A program made the translations under genes and the position numbers. Positions 1-5,891 of a stretch of 7,451 nucleotides of DNA are shown one piece after another. Numbering within the stretch: the stretch's first letter is position 1; the number at the start of each line of letters is the position of its first letter. The notes beneath the pieces are model-generated. The model worked only from the letters and a program-made list of their open reading frames with translations, searched no databases and had not been told where the DNA came from. Source of the DNA: an uncultured Maritalea sp. (GTDB lineage Bacteria > Pseudomonadota > Alphaproteobacteria > Rhizobiales > Devosiaceae); the NCBI GenBank assembly GCA_913055925.1, contig CAJXLH010000125.1, forward strand, positions 1-7,451, in the 5' to 3' direction.

Positions 1-119
1 TTCCACCGATAGCAAATTAGATGGCACGCCAATCAGCCACTCACAGGTTGCATGGGCCGGTGCCAGGGTTCGGTTCACTTTTGAAGCCGAGCCTGAGACC
101 AAAAACATGGAGATTTAAT
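1..119 (+). other. Leader upstream of phnG, no convincing gene
   Basis: This stretch precedes the phnG start and should hold the operon promoter or part of it. I see no Pho-box-like tandem 7-mers and no good -35/-10 pair. The best hexamer is TTGAAG at 81-86, without a matching -10. A short imperfect dyad, TTCA-CTTT-TGAA (74-85), lies about 35 bases before the start. The phnG frame is open from an ATG at 21, but that ATG has no Shine-Dalgarno site and would add 33 residues unlike any PhnG. The promoter may lie left of the window. Confidence 0.5.
109..112 (+). promoter_or_regulatory. Ribosome binding site deciding the phnG GTG start
   Basis: GGAG lies 7 bases before the GTG at 120. The in-frame ATG at 21 has no comparable site, and the ATG at 118-120 is out of frame. 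Initiation at GTG 120 also gives a protein of normal PhnG length. Confidence 0.7.
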
Positions 120-548
120 GTGTCCGAAACGCAATCAAGACACGCACAAATTTTAAACACGTTAGCACGTGCGTCTATCCCTGCCTCAAAAAGTTTTGCC
201 GAAGAACTTTTGGACAATATTGGCGATGTCGAAGTTGTTCAAAATCGCACCGGGCTCGTGATGCTGCCGATGCATGACACCGTTGAAGGCACGTCGTTTC
301 ATCTAGGTGAGGTTTTAGTGAGCGAAGCGCATATCAAGGCCATGGGCAAAGAAGGCTATGGCATGCGCACGGGCCGCGATCTTGAGGCATCGATGGCAAT
401 GGCGGTTATTGATGTGGCCTGGCAGGCCGGCATGGCGATCGACCGCATTGAAGCGTTTGTAGAGCGTCAAGCAAAGCAGCAAGAAAAAGACGATGACGAT
501 CAAATGCGTGCGGTGGAAGCAACACGCGTCAATATGGAGACTTTTTAA
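120..548 (+). CDS. phnG: C-P lyase core subunit PhnG (divergent)
   Basis: PhnG is a small subunit of the cytoplasmic PhnGHIJ core. In the known pathway it supports PhnI in replacing the adenine of MgATP with phosphonate. Starting at GTG 120 the product is 142 residues, against about 150 in E. coli. Visible family features are the TGLVML strand (44-49), the FHLGEV segment (60-65) and GRD (85-87) before a predicted helix. Several usually conserved positions are changed. The Trp near the N-terminus is absent, the segment after LGEV reads VSEAHIKA where I expect VTRCAVRL-like residues, and the Lys/His-Ala-Glu after GRD is replaced by LEASMAMA. The C-terminus is short and ends ATRVNMETF. It abuts phnH with no spacer. 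Identity rests on these motifs plus gene order; activity as a normal PhnG is less certain. Confidence 0.88.
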   Translation: MSETQSRHAQILNTLARASIPASKSFAEELLDNIGDVEVVQNRTGLVMLPMHDTVEGTSFHLGEVLVSEAHIKAMGKEGYGMRTGRDLEASMAMAVIDVAWQAGMAIDRIEAFVERQAKQQEKDDDDQMRAVEATRVNMETF

Positions 549-1082
549 ATGGCTACTCTTGAACGCAGCGAGAGCGAAATCATCGCAAACGCTACATTTG
601 AGGCGCTGCTTCATGCAATGGCGCGTCCGGGCAAAATCTACAAATTGGCAGCGCCGGGCGTTGGCAGCATTATCCTTTCTCTGTTGGATCGTGAATGCAC
701 AGCTTTTGCATCTGACATGGCGTTGCATGGCGACATTCGCGCGACGGGCGCGGAGCTTGTTCCAGTAGATAAGGCGCAGTTTGTGTTCTGCGACGTCGAC
801 GAAGTTGCTCAAATCATCCCGCGCCTGAATGAAGGATCTGACTATTACCCAGATGACGGCGCGACATTGATTGTTACCGCATCTTCAAAAGGGGATCAGA
901 CAATCACGCTGAGCGGCCCGGGCATCAAGGGCTCTCTTCAGATAACAGATTTTGAAATTTGCGGCCAAGCTTGGCAGCAAAGAGCTGATCACATTCGCTA
1001 CCCCATGGGATTTGACATGGTGATTGTGCATGGAAATGACGTTGTTGCGTTACCACGCTCAACCGAAATTGAGGTGAATTAA
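549..1082 (+). CDS. phnH: C-P lyase core subunit PhnH
   Basis: PhnH is the core subunit that dimerises and, with PhnG, PhnI and PhnL, takes part in forming ribose-1-phosphonate-5-triphosphate from ATP and phosphonate. The 177-residue product is slightly shorter than the roughly 194 of E. coli, mainly at the N-terminus. Recognisable motifs are AMARPG (23-28), PDDGATLI (101-108), LSGPGI (121-126), YPMGFDMV (151-158) and ALPRST (167-172), in the family order. The ATG directly follows the phnG stop and is served by GGAGA at 536-540 inside phnG, 8 bases upstream, so translation is probably coupled. Only one base separates its stop from phnI. The family assignment is firm from the motifs; the role is inferred from the family. 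Confidence 0.93.
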   Translation: MATLERSESEIIANATFEALLHAMARPGKIYKLAAPGVGSIILSLLDRECTAFASDMALHGDIRATGAELVPVDKAQFVFCDVDEVAQIIPRLNEGSDYYPDDGATLIVTASSKGDQTITLSGPGIKGSLQITDFEICGQAWQQRADHIRYPMGFDMVIVHGNDVVALPRSTEIEVN

Positions 1083-1083
1083 G

Positions 1084-2145
1084 ATGGCCTATGTTGCTAC
1101 GCGAGGCGGTGAGCGTGCGATTGAACAATCAGAGCGTTTGTTCCGGGAAGAACTCGGTGAAATTTCGCTCGAAAAGGTCGCGCAAATACGGGATGCATTG
1201 CCGTATTTGGTGGATCGGGTGATGGGTGAAGCCTCGCTTTACGATCAAGATGTGGCGGCGCTTGCACTTACCCAGGCAGGTGGCGAGTTACATGAGGCCG
1301 TTTTATTGCTGCGCGCCTGGCGCACAACGCAGCCGCGCATTTGTGTCGCCGACCCAGTAACGCAGGCGGGTTCGCACGTTTTGCGGCGCATTTCTGCAGC
1401 CTTCAAAGATATTCCAGGTGGCCAAGTATTAGGCCCATCTCTCGACTATGCCCATCGCCTTTTGGCGACTGAGGTTTTGTCGGGCGAGAAATATCAGCCG
1501 CCAGCGGTGGATCGTGCGGATCATCCAGCGCCGCGCCATCAGCCAAGTGTCAGCAAATGGCTGGCAGACCAGGAGCTTGTGACCCCGAGCGCGAACGACG
1601 ATACGCCAACTGACGAAATTCCTGACCTAACACGTGAACCGCTGCTATTTCCGGCCAAACGCGCGCACCGATTACAGAGTTTAGCGCGCGCCGACACGGG
1701 GGGTGTTTTGGCCCTTGGCTATTCTGCGATGCGTGGTTACGGCCAAGCACACCCGACGGTCAATGAATTACGGCTTGCAGAGGCGGACGTTCAAGTCACG
1801 CACCCCAATGGCACCAAGTTCAGCGCTGGCCGCGTCAAGATCAGCCAGGCTGAAGTGGTGTCCAAAGCAAAAGGCGAAAAGCTAGATCGCGGTTTCTCCG
1901 CCACCTTCGGGTGGAACGAAGTCAAATGTATCGCAGCCGCAACGCTCGATTTGAACGCAGAGGGGGCTGAGAAAAACTCAGCGGTGGAAGAAGAGTTCTT
2001 CCTTTACCACACAGAGGGTGTGGAAAGCTCAGGCTTCTGCATCCATTTCAAATTGCCTCACTACGTCACCTTCCAATCAAGCCTTGATGCCATGCGCGAT
2101 GCAAAACGCAAAAAAGATACGCCAAAAATGGAGGCGGCAGAATGA
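1084..2145 (+). CDS. phnI: C-P lyase core subunit PhnI, nucleosidase component
   Basis: PhnI is the catalytic subunit that removes adenine from ATP and, with PhnG, PhnH and PhnL, attaches the phosphonate to C1 of ribose. The product is 353 residues against 354 in E. coli. Conserved blocks are YVATRGGERAI at the N-terminus, RRISAAFKDIPGGQVLGPS (101-119), DYAHRLL (121-127), RLQSLARAD (196-204) with ALGYSAMRGYG (210-220), and IHFKLPHYVTF (320-330). The last holds His321 and His326, the counterparts of the metal-binding His328/His333 pair in E. coli as I recall them. Oddities: the usual ERKAM-type helix after the FG turn reads EVKCIAAA (279-286), and HPF is HPT (223-225). The RBS is GAGGTGA at 1071-1077. 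Its TGA overlaps the phnJ ATG (ATGA), indicating coupling. The charged tail is lysine and glutamate rich. Confidence 0.95.
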   Translation: MAYVATRGGERAIEQSERLFREELGEISLEKVAQIRDALPYLVDRVMGEASLYDQDVAALALTQAGGELHEAVLLLRAWRTTQPRICVADPVTQAGSHVLRRISAAFKDIPGGQVLGPSLDYAHRLLATEVLSGEKYQPPAVDRADHPAPRHQPSVSKWLADQELVTPSANDDTPTDEIPDLTREPLLFPAKRAHRLQSLARADTGGVLALGYSAMRGYGQAHPTVNELRLAEADVQVTHPNGTKFSAGRVKISQAEVVSKAKGEKLDRGFSATFGWNEVKCIAAATLDLNAEGAEKNSAVEEEFFLYHTEGVESSGFCIHFKLPHYVTFQSSLDAMRDAKRKKDTPKMEAAE

Positions 2146-3056
2146 AACTGAAATCGCTAAGTAAACCTTGGGAAGCGGTTAGCTACGGGTTCCTTGACGC
2201 CTCCGCAAAGCGAGAGATCCGTCGCAAGATGCTCAAAGCGGTTGCAGTGCCGGGTTGCCAAATGCCTTATGCCAGTCGCGAAGTGCCGATGGCGCGCGGT
2301 TGGGGCACCGGTGGGCTACAAATCTCGCTAACACTGATGAACCCAAAATCGATTGTAAAAGTAATCGATCAGGGCGCCGATGACAGTGTGAATGCGGCCT
2401 CCATTCGCAAGTTTTTGACCCGTGTTACCGACGCGAAGTCCACATGGGACACGCTTGAAGCAAATCTTATCCAGTCTCGTCACCGGATTCCTGAAGAGCG
2501 GCTGACGCGCGATCAGATATTGGTATTGCAAGTGCCAAACCCGGAGCCACTGCGCTCTGTTGAACCCAATATGTCTATAGCCCGCCAAATGCATGCAGAT
2601 GCCGACTATAGCAGAATGTGGCTGCAGCTTTATGAGCAAATTGTTCGGTCTGGTCGGGTTATGCAGGGTGCGAGCTATCCGTCGATGGTCAATGGCCGAC
2701 ATGTTATGACCCCATCACCAATCCCGCGTTGGGACGTGCCGAAACTCAACATGGCTGAGAACCTCACTATTCTGTCGGCTGGACGTGAGAAACGCATTTT
2801 TGCGGTGCCACCGCACACAAAAGTTGAGCCTTTGGTGTTTTCAGATGTGCCTTACAAGGTGGAAGAACATCATAACCTCACCTGTGCCCGTTCTAATTTA
2901 CAGGGCTATTTCATGAACGAAATTCCAAATGAAGATGGCACCTCGTCCTATGAGGTTTCCGATAGCCATTTGGGCATCAAAAAGCTCAATGAAGAGGATG
3001 GCGACACCAATTTGATTGGTGACACATGGTATAAAAATGGGGAGTGGCAATCATGA
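2142..3056 (+). CDS. phnJ: PhnJ-family protein lacking the C-P lyase cysteines
   Basis: Canonical PhnJ is the radical-SAM enzyme that cleaves the C-P bond of ribosyl-phosphonate-5-phosphate. It uses a 4Fe-4S cluster on three cysteines, a catalytic cysteine and a glycyl radical. This 304-residue product (E. coli 281) is clearly of the family: AVAVPG (33-38, radical-glycine equivalent Gly38), SREVPMARGWGTGG (45-58), VIDQGADD (74-81), SRHRIPE (112-118, His114 = E. coli His108), VNGRHVM (183-189), PSPIPRWD (191-198), AGREKRI (213-219) and AVPPHT (221-226). Position 39 is Cys where E. coli has Tyr. Aligned without gaps at offset +6, the expected Cys 241, 244, 266 and 272 are Thr247, Arg250, Val272 and Gly278. 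The only nearby cysteine is Cys248. About 26 acidic and polar residues follow Gly278. The frame is intact and the other frames do not restore the motif. Normal lyase activity is doubtful. The RBS is GGAGG at 2130-2134. Confidence 0.9.
   Translation: MKLKSLSKPWEAVSYGFLDASAKREIRRKMLKAVAVPGCQMPYASREVPMARGWGTGGLQISLTLMNPKSIVKVIDQGADDSVNAASIRKFLTRVTDAKSTWDTLEANLIQSRHRIPEERLTRDQILVLQVPNPEPLRSVEPNMSIARQMHADADYSRMWLQLYEQIVRSGRVMQGASYPSMVNGRHVMTPSPIPRWDVPKLNMAENLTILSAGREKRIFAVPPHTKVEPLVFSDVPYKVEEHHNLTCARSNLQGYFMNEIPNEDGTSSYEVSDSHLGIKKLNEEDGDTNLIGDTWYKNGEWQS
3039..3044 (+). promoter_or_regulatory. Ribosome binding site deciding the phnK start
   Basis: GGGGAG lies 8 bases before the ATG at 3053, inside the end of phnJ. 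The in-frame GTG at 3044 overlaps this purine run and would leave it without a usable site. The ATG at 3053, which overlaps the phnJ stop as ATGA, is therefore preferred. Confidence 0.75.
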
Positions 3057-3862
3057 TTGCGCCAGAAAACGTAAAACTAGCCGCCCCACAATTTGTCACC
3101 ACGCCACCTGTGTTGACCATGCGCAACATGGCCAAGGTCTATGGCGATGTGGTCGCGGTCGATAATGTGGATGTGACCGCTTATCGGGGTGAAGTTTTGG
3201 GTATTGTGGGTGAAAGTGGTTCGGGCAAATCGACGCTTTTGCGCATGATGAACTTGGAAGAGCAACCAGATCACGGGAATTACAAGCTCGATATCAAAAA
3301 GGATATCGACAATTTGTTTGAACTAGATCGCTTTGCCCAACGTCAGATTCAATCGCGTCATATCGGCATTGTTTATCAAAATCCGCACCAAGGACTTTTG
3401 ATGAAGCATTCAAGTTCCGGCAATGTGGCCGAGCGGTTGCTGATTGCTGGCGAGCGAAGCTTTGCGGTTCTGCGTGAAAAAGCAAGTGACGCGCTTGCTT
3501 CAAGTGAGTTTCCACTGACCCGCATGGATGCGCCGCCAATTGAATTGTCTGGCGGCATGCAGCAGCGCGTTCAGTTGGCGAAGGCCATCGCGCTGGAACC
3601 TGAACTTTTGTTGTTGGACGAACCCACAACGGGACTTGATGTGTCCGTGCAGGCTCTTGTTTTGGACACGCTGAAAAGACTGCAACAGCAACGCAAAATC
3701 ACCATGGTAATTGTTAGTCATGATTTGGGTGTCATACGCACGATGGCTGACCGGGTTATGGTGATGAAATCTGGCAAAGTGGTGGAGCAAGGTCTGGTCG
3801 ATCAGGTATTCCAAGACCCGCAACACCCCTACACCCAACAACTTGTTCACGCGAAACTCTAG
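3053..3862 (+). CDS. phnK: C-P lyase-associated ABC-type ATPase PhnK
   Basis: PhnK is a cytoplasmic ABC-fold ATPase, not a transporter subunit, that binds the PhnGHIJ core and partners with PhnL. The product is 269 residues from ATG 3053 (E. coli about 252, with a longer N-terminus here). All nucleotide-binding motifs are intact: Walker A GESGSGKST (53-61), Q-loop Gln109 in VYQNP, signature LSGGMQQR (165-172), Walker B LLLLDEPTTGLD (185-196) and H-loop His223 in VIVSHDLG. The VMKSGKVVEQG strand and the DPQHPYTQQL tail match PhnK and oligopeptide-type ATPases. Its place directly after phnJ separates it from DppD/OppD look-alikes. The PhnK-typical stretch after the Q-loop reads LMKHSSSGNVAERL (116-129) where I expect RMQVSAGGNIGERL-like residues, so it has diverged along with the core. 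ATGA overlap with phnJ. Confidence 0.93.
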   Translation: MIAPENVKLAAPQFVTTPPVLTMRNMAKVYGDVVAVDNVDVTAYRGEVLGIVGESGSGKSTLLRMMNLEEQPDHGNYKLDIKKDIDNLFELDRFAQRQIQSRHIGIVYQNPHQGLLMKHSSSGNVAERLLIAGERSFAVLREKASDALASSEFPLTRMDAPPIELSGGMQQRVQLAKAIALEPELLLLDEPTTGLDVSVQALVLDTLKRLQQQRKITMVIVSHDLGVIRTMADRVMVMKSGKVVEQGLVDQVFQDPQHPYTQQLVHAKL

Positions 3863-3870
3863 GCAAGAAA

Positions 3871-4596
3871 ATGACACAATCTGTTCTTGAAATACGCGGC
3901 CTTGAGAAAAGCTTCCGCATGCATCATTTAGACAATCAGCTGCACGCATTTTCGGGCATTGATCTTGAATTGAGCCAAGGCGAGTTCGTTCTGCTTAAAG
4001 GGGCAAATGGCGTTGGCAAGTCAACCATGCTGCGCACCATCTATCGCACTTATTTGCCGGTGGCGGGTGAAGTGATCTTTCACTCTGCGCGCGGGCGGAT
4101 TGATTTGGCACGTGCCGCCGACATTGATGTTGCTCTCTTGCGCGCCGAAGAAATTGGCTTTGTTACGCAGTTTCTTGTTGCTCGCCCTCGGGTTGCGGCT
4201 GAGGAAATTGTGGCAGAACCTTTGATCTTGAGCGGAAAATCGCGCCAAGAGGCCATTGAGAAAGCACGCCACTGGCTTAATGTTTTTGGCGTTAAAGAAA
4301 AGCTGTGGCGCGCCTATCCGACCACCTTCTCGGGTGGCGAACAGCAAAAGGTCAATCTGGCACGGGCGCTTATTCTACCACGACGACTTCTTCTTTTAGA
4401 TGAGCCAACAGCTTCACTTGATGTTGGCGCGCGCTCGGCACTTGTGAACCGCCTCGGTGAACTAAAGGCCGAAGGCGTGGCGATGATTGGCGTTTTTCAC
4501 CACCCTGGCGATGTTCAGGAGTTGATTGATCGTACAATTGACTTGTCCGTTGAAACGAAACCGCGAGATATGGAGCCCCTCAATGTGGCTGTCTGA
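3871..4596 (+). CDS. phnL: C-P lyase-associated ABC-type ATPase PhnL
   Basis: PhnL is the second soluble ABC ATPase of the pathway. It is needed with PhnG, H and I for making the ribosyl triphosphate intermediate, and it pairs with PhnK on the core complex. The product is 241 residues (E. coli about 226). Motifs present are Walker A GANGVGKST (44-52), followed by the family-typical LRTIYRTYLP; Q-loop Gln100 in FVTQFL; signature FSGGEQQKVNLARAL (153-167); Walker B LLLLDEPTASLD (173-184); and H-loop His210 in GVFHHPGD. Most PhnL proteins have FHD followed by EAVR at that last site, so the second His is unusual. Eight bases follow the phnK stop. The Shine-Dalgarno site is weak (AGGCAAG, 3861-3867), so coupling to phnK is likely. 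The 3' end overlaps phnM by 14 bases. Confidence 0.94.
   Translation: MTQSVLEIRGLEKSFRMHHLDNQLHAFSGIDLELSQGEFVLLKGANGVGKSTMLRTIYRTYLPVAGEVIFHSARGRIDLARAADIDVALLRAEEIGFVTQFLVARPRVAAEEIVAEPLILSGKSRQEAIEKARHWLNVFGVKEKLWRAYPTTFSGGEQQKVNLARALILPRRLLLLDEPTASLDVGARSALVNRLGELKAEGVAMIGVFHHPGDVQELIDRTIDLSVETKPRDMEPLNVAV
4572..4575 (+). promoter_or_regulatory. Ribosome binding site deciding the phnM start
   Basis: GGAG lies 7 bases before the ATG at 4583, within phnL. It supports this ATG over an in-frame alternative start at 4526, which would add 19 residues unlike PhnM. Confidence 0.75.
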
Positions 4597-5749
4597 CCTA
4601 AAGATTGTTGAACCAAATAATGTGATCGAACGGGGTTCTGTCCGTATCGAAAACGGCCTGATCGCTGAGATTAAATCAGAACCCGTTTTGGGCGGACACG
4701 AAGGTGACGGGCTAACGCTTATGCCTGGGTTCATCGATATGCATGGCGACATGATTGAACGCGAACTTGAACCGCGTCCACGTGTCAGCATGCCAACCGA
4801 GATCGCGTTCCGCGAATTGGATCGTCGCCTCGCTGGGGCTGGTGTAATCACGGCATATGCGGCGGTTTCGTTCACATCAGGCGCAGCCGACGGGCAGATG
4901 CGTTCGTTTGAACATACCGGAAACGTCATTCGTCAGTTGCACGCGGTGCGTGATCAGTTGCGGGTTGATCATCGAATTCATGCGCGTTTTGATATTACAT
5001 TCGACAATGCGCTTGAGGTTATTCGCAGCCTTGTCGAGGACGATACACTTGATCTTGTATCCCTTATGGACCACACCCCGGGACAAGGCCAATATCGCAA
5101 TATCGAAAAGCATATTGATCATGTCGCGCATATGCGTGGTGTGTCGAGAGAGGAAGCACAACGGCATGTTGAGCGCAAAATCGAAGATCGCAAGCAACCT
5201 GCTGATGTTTTAGCGACCACTTTGCATCTCATATCAGAGCTTTGTCATGCGGCAGATGTCACCCTTGCCAGTCACGACGATGACACGGTGGAAAAAGTGT
5301 CTTTGATGCATTCGCTAGGCGTCGCGATTTCTGAGTTCCCGGTTGATATTGTTGCAGCCAAAGGAGCCCATGCTTGCGGCTTGGCAAATGCGATGGGCGC
5401 ACCCAATGCATTGCGTGGACAATCCTATTCGGGCAACCTTTCTGCAAGGGAAGCCCATGCTGCTGGGGTCTTGGACATTTTGGCGTCCGACTATCACCCA
5501 AGTTCTATTTTACCCGCCATTCTCATCCTCGCAAAAACCGATCCTGATGGTTTGGCCGGTGCTGTTCGGTTGGCGACCGCTAATCCTGCAAAGGCACTCG
5601 GCTTGACCGATCGCGGTGTGATCGAAGTGGGCAAACGCGCTGATCTTATCATTGCGGATACTCATTCGATGGGCCAGGTCATCACAAGTATGCGTGGTGG
5701 CGAGGTAATATATTCAAACGGCGTAATGCAGCTGGGACGCGCGGCATAA
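4583..5749 (+). CDS. phnM: Ribosyl-phosphonate triphosphate diphosphatase PhnM
   Basis: PhnM is an amidohydrolase-superfamily metalloenzyme. It releases diphosphate from alpha-D-ribose-1-phosphonate-5-triphosphate to give the monophosphate used by PhnJ. The product is 388 residues (E. coli 378). Visible elements are the small N-terminal beta-sandwich, LMPGFIDMHGD (46-56) with metal ligands His54 and Asp56, SLMDHTPGQGQYRN (160-173), LASHDDDT (228-235), EFPVD (251-255), MGAPNALRG (271-279) with SGN (283-285), ILASDYHPSS (299-308) and the closing RGVIEVGKRADLIIAD (344-359). The first motif reads HGDMIERE, not the HTDN of E. coli. The HGD type is familiar to me from other alphaproteobacteria. Its start lies inside phnL in another frame, so the two are probably coupled. 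A terminator follows 8 bases after the stop. Unlike PhnJ, its catalytic residues look intact. Confidence 0.94.
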   Translation: MWLSDLKIVEPNNVIERGSVRIENGLIAEIKSEPVLGGHEGDGLTLMPGFIDMHGDMIERELEPRPRVSMPTEIAFRELDRRLAGAGVITAYAAVSFTSGAADGQMRSFEHTGNVIRQLHAVRDQLRVDHRIHARFDITFDNALEVIRSLVEDDTLDLVSLMDHTPGQGQYRNIEKHIDHVAHMRGVSREEAQRHVERKIEDRKQPADVLATTLHLISELCHAADVTLASHDDDTVEKVSLMHSLGVAISEFPVDIVAAKGAHACGLANAMGAPNALRGQSYSGNLSAREAHAAGVLDILASDYHPSSILPAILILAKTDPDGLAGAVRLATANPAKALGLTDRGVIEVGKRADLIIADTHSMGQVITSMRGGEVIYSNGVMQLGRAA

Positions 5750-5756
5750 GACAATT

Positions 5757-5791
5757 GGTCGGACGAATAAGCGAAATTCGTTCGACCTTTT
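5757..5791 (+). terminator. Rho-independent terminator after phnM
   Basis: A 12-base-pair stem (5757-5768 with 5776-5787) contains one G-T wobble and encloses the 7-base loop AAGCGAA. It is followed directly by TTTT (5788-5791). It sits 8 bases after the phnM stop and would end or attenuate the GHIJKLM transcript before phnC. The T-run is short, so some read-through is possible. Confidence 0.75.
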
Positions 5792-5807
5792 GACATAAGT
5801 TTCACAT
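5790..5807 (+). promoter_or_regulatory. Candidate Pho box / -35 region for phnCD
   Basis: TTGACAT (5790-5796) and TTCACAT (5801-5807) are direct repeats, 6 of 7 identical, separated by 4 bases. That is the 7-4-7 layout of a PhoB site. Against CTGTCAT they score only 5/7 and 4/7, so the match is weak. TTGACA at 5790-5795 is also a perfect -35 hexamer, overlapping the terminator T-run, but the -10 at the normal distance (about 5813-5819) is poor. A further GCGTCAT at 5821-5827 (5/7) is out of phase. Phosphate-starvation control is inferred from position and family habit. Confidence 0.35.
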
Positions 5808-5834
5808 TTCTGCGCAAATAGCGTCATTTGGACT

Positions 5835-5843
5835 TGCTATCAC
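5835..5843 (+). promoter_or_regulatory. Candidate extended -10 element for phnCD
   Basis: TGC-TATCAC has the TGn extension and 4 of 6 bases of TATAAT. It would place a transcription start near 5850 and a leader of about 40 bases before phnC. There is no good -35 hexamer 16-18 bases upstream; an activator bound at the direct repeats could compensate. Confidence 0.25.
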
Positions 5844-5881
5844 TTTGTTAACTCATTCGGACGAACTCGCCGATTGAATTT

Positions 5882-5886
5882 GGAGG
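5882..5886 (+). promoter_or_regulatory. Ribosome binding site deciding the phnC start
   Basis: GGAGG, extended to GGAGGAAG, lies 5 bases before the ATG at 5892. The upstream in-frame TTG at 5874 and GTG at 5889 are either 5' of this site or too close to it. Confidence 0.8.
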
Positions 5887-5891
5887 AAGTG

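Noticed and set aside
22..65. TGGCAC (22-27) and GTGCCA (60-65) as a hairpin
   Set aside because: A 6-base stem with a 32-base loop and no T-run is likely chance.
1..108. Reverse-strand frame of 36 codons from ATG at 108, open to the left edge (begins MFLVSGSASK)
   Set aside because: No Shine-Dalgarno site that I can support, no resemblance to PhnF or another phn-linked regulator, and it overlaps the phnG control region. Too short to judge; sequence to the left would decide.
21..119. 33-residue N-terminal extension of PhnG from ATG at 21
   Set aside because: It has no ribosome binding site and adds residues outside the PhnG family, while GTG 120 has a good GGAG.
315..812. Long reverse-strand frames inside phnG/phnH and others opposite phnI, phnJ, phnK, phnL, phnM and phnC
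   Set aside because: They lie opposite strongly recognisable genes, give Cys/Arg/His-rich or low-complexity translations with no family likeness, and lack convincing starts. They are frame shadows.
2865..3053. A frameshift as the cause of cysteine loss in PhnJ
   Set aside because: The reading frame continues for 304 codons with family-like residues (SD at 273-274). The stop overlaps the phnK start normally, and the alternative frames hit stops and lack a CxxC motif.
3053..3862. Annotation of phnK as an oligopeptide transporter ATPase
   Set aside because: The DPQHPYTQ tail is shared with Dpp/Opp ATPases, but there is no permease nearby and the gene overlaps phnJ in the standard phnJ-K-L order.
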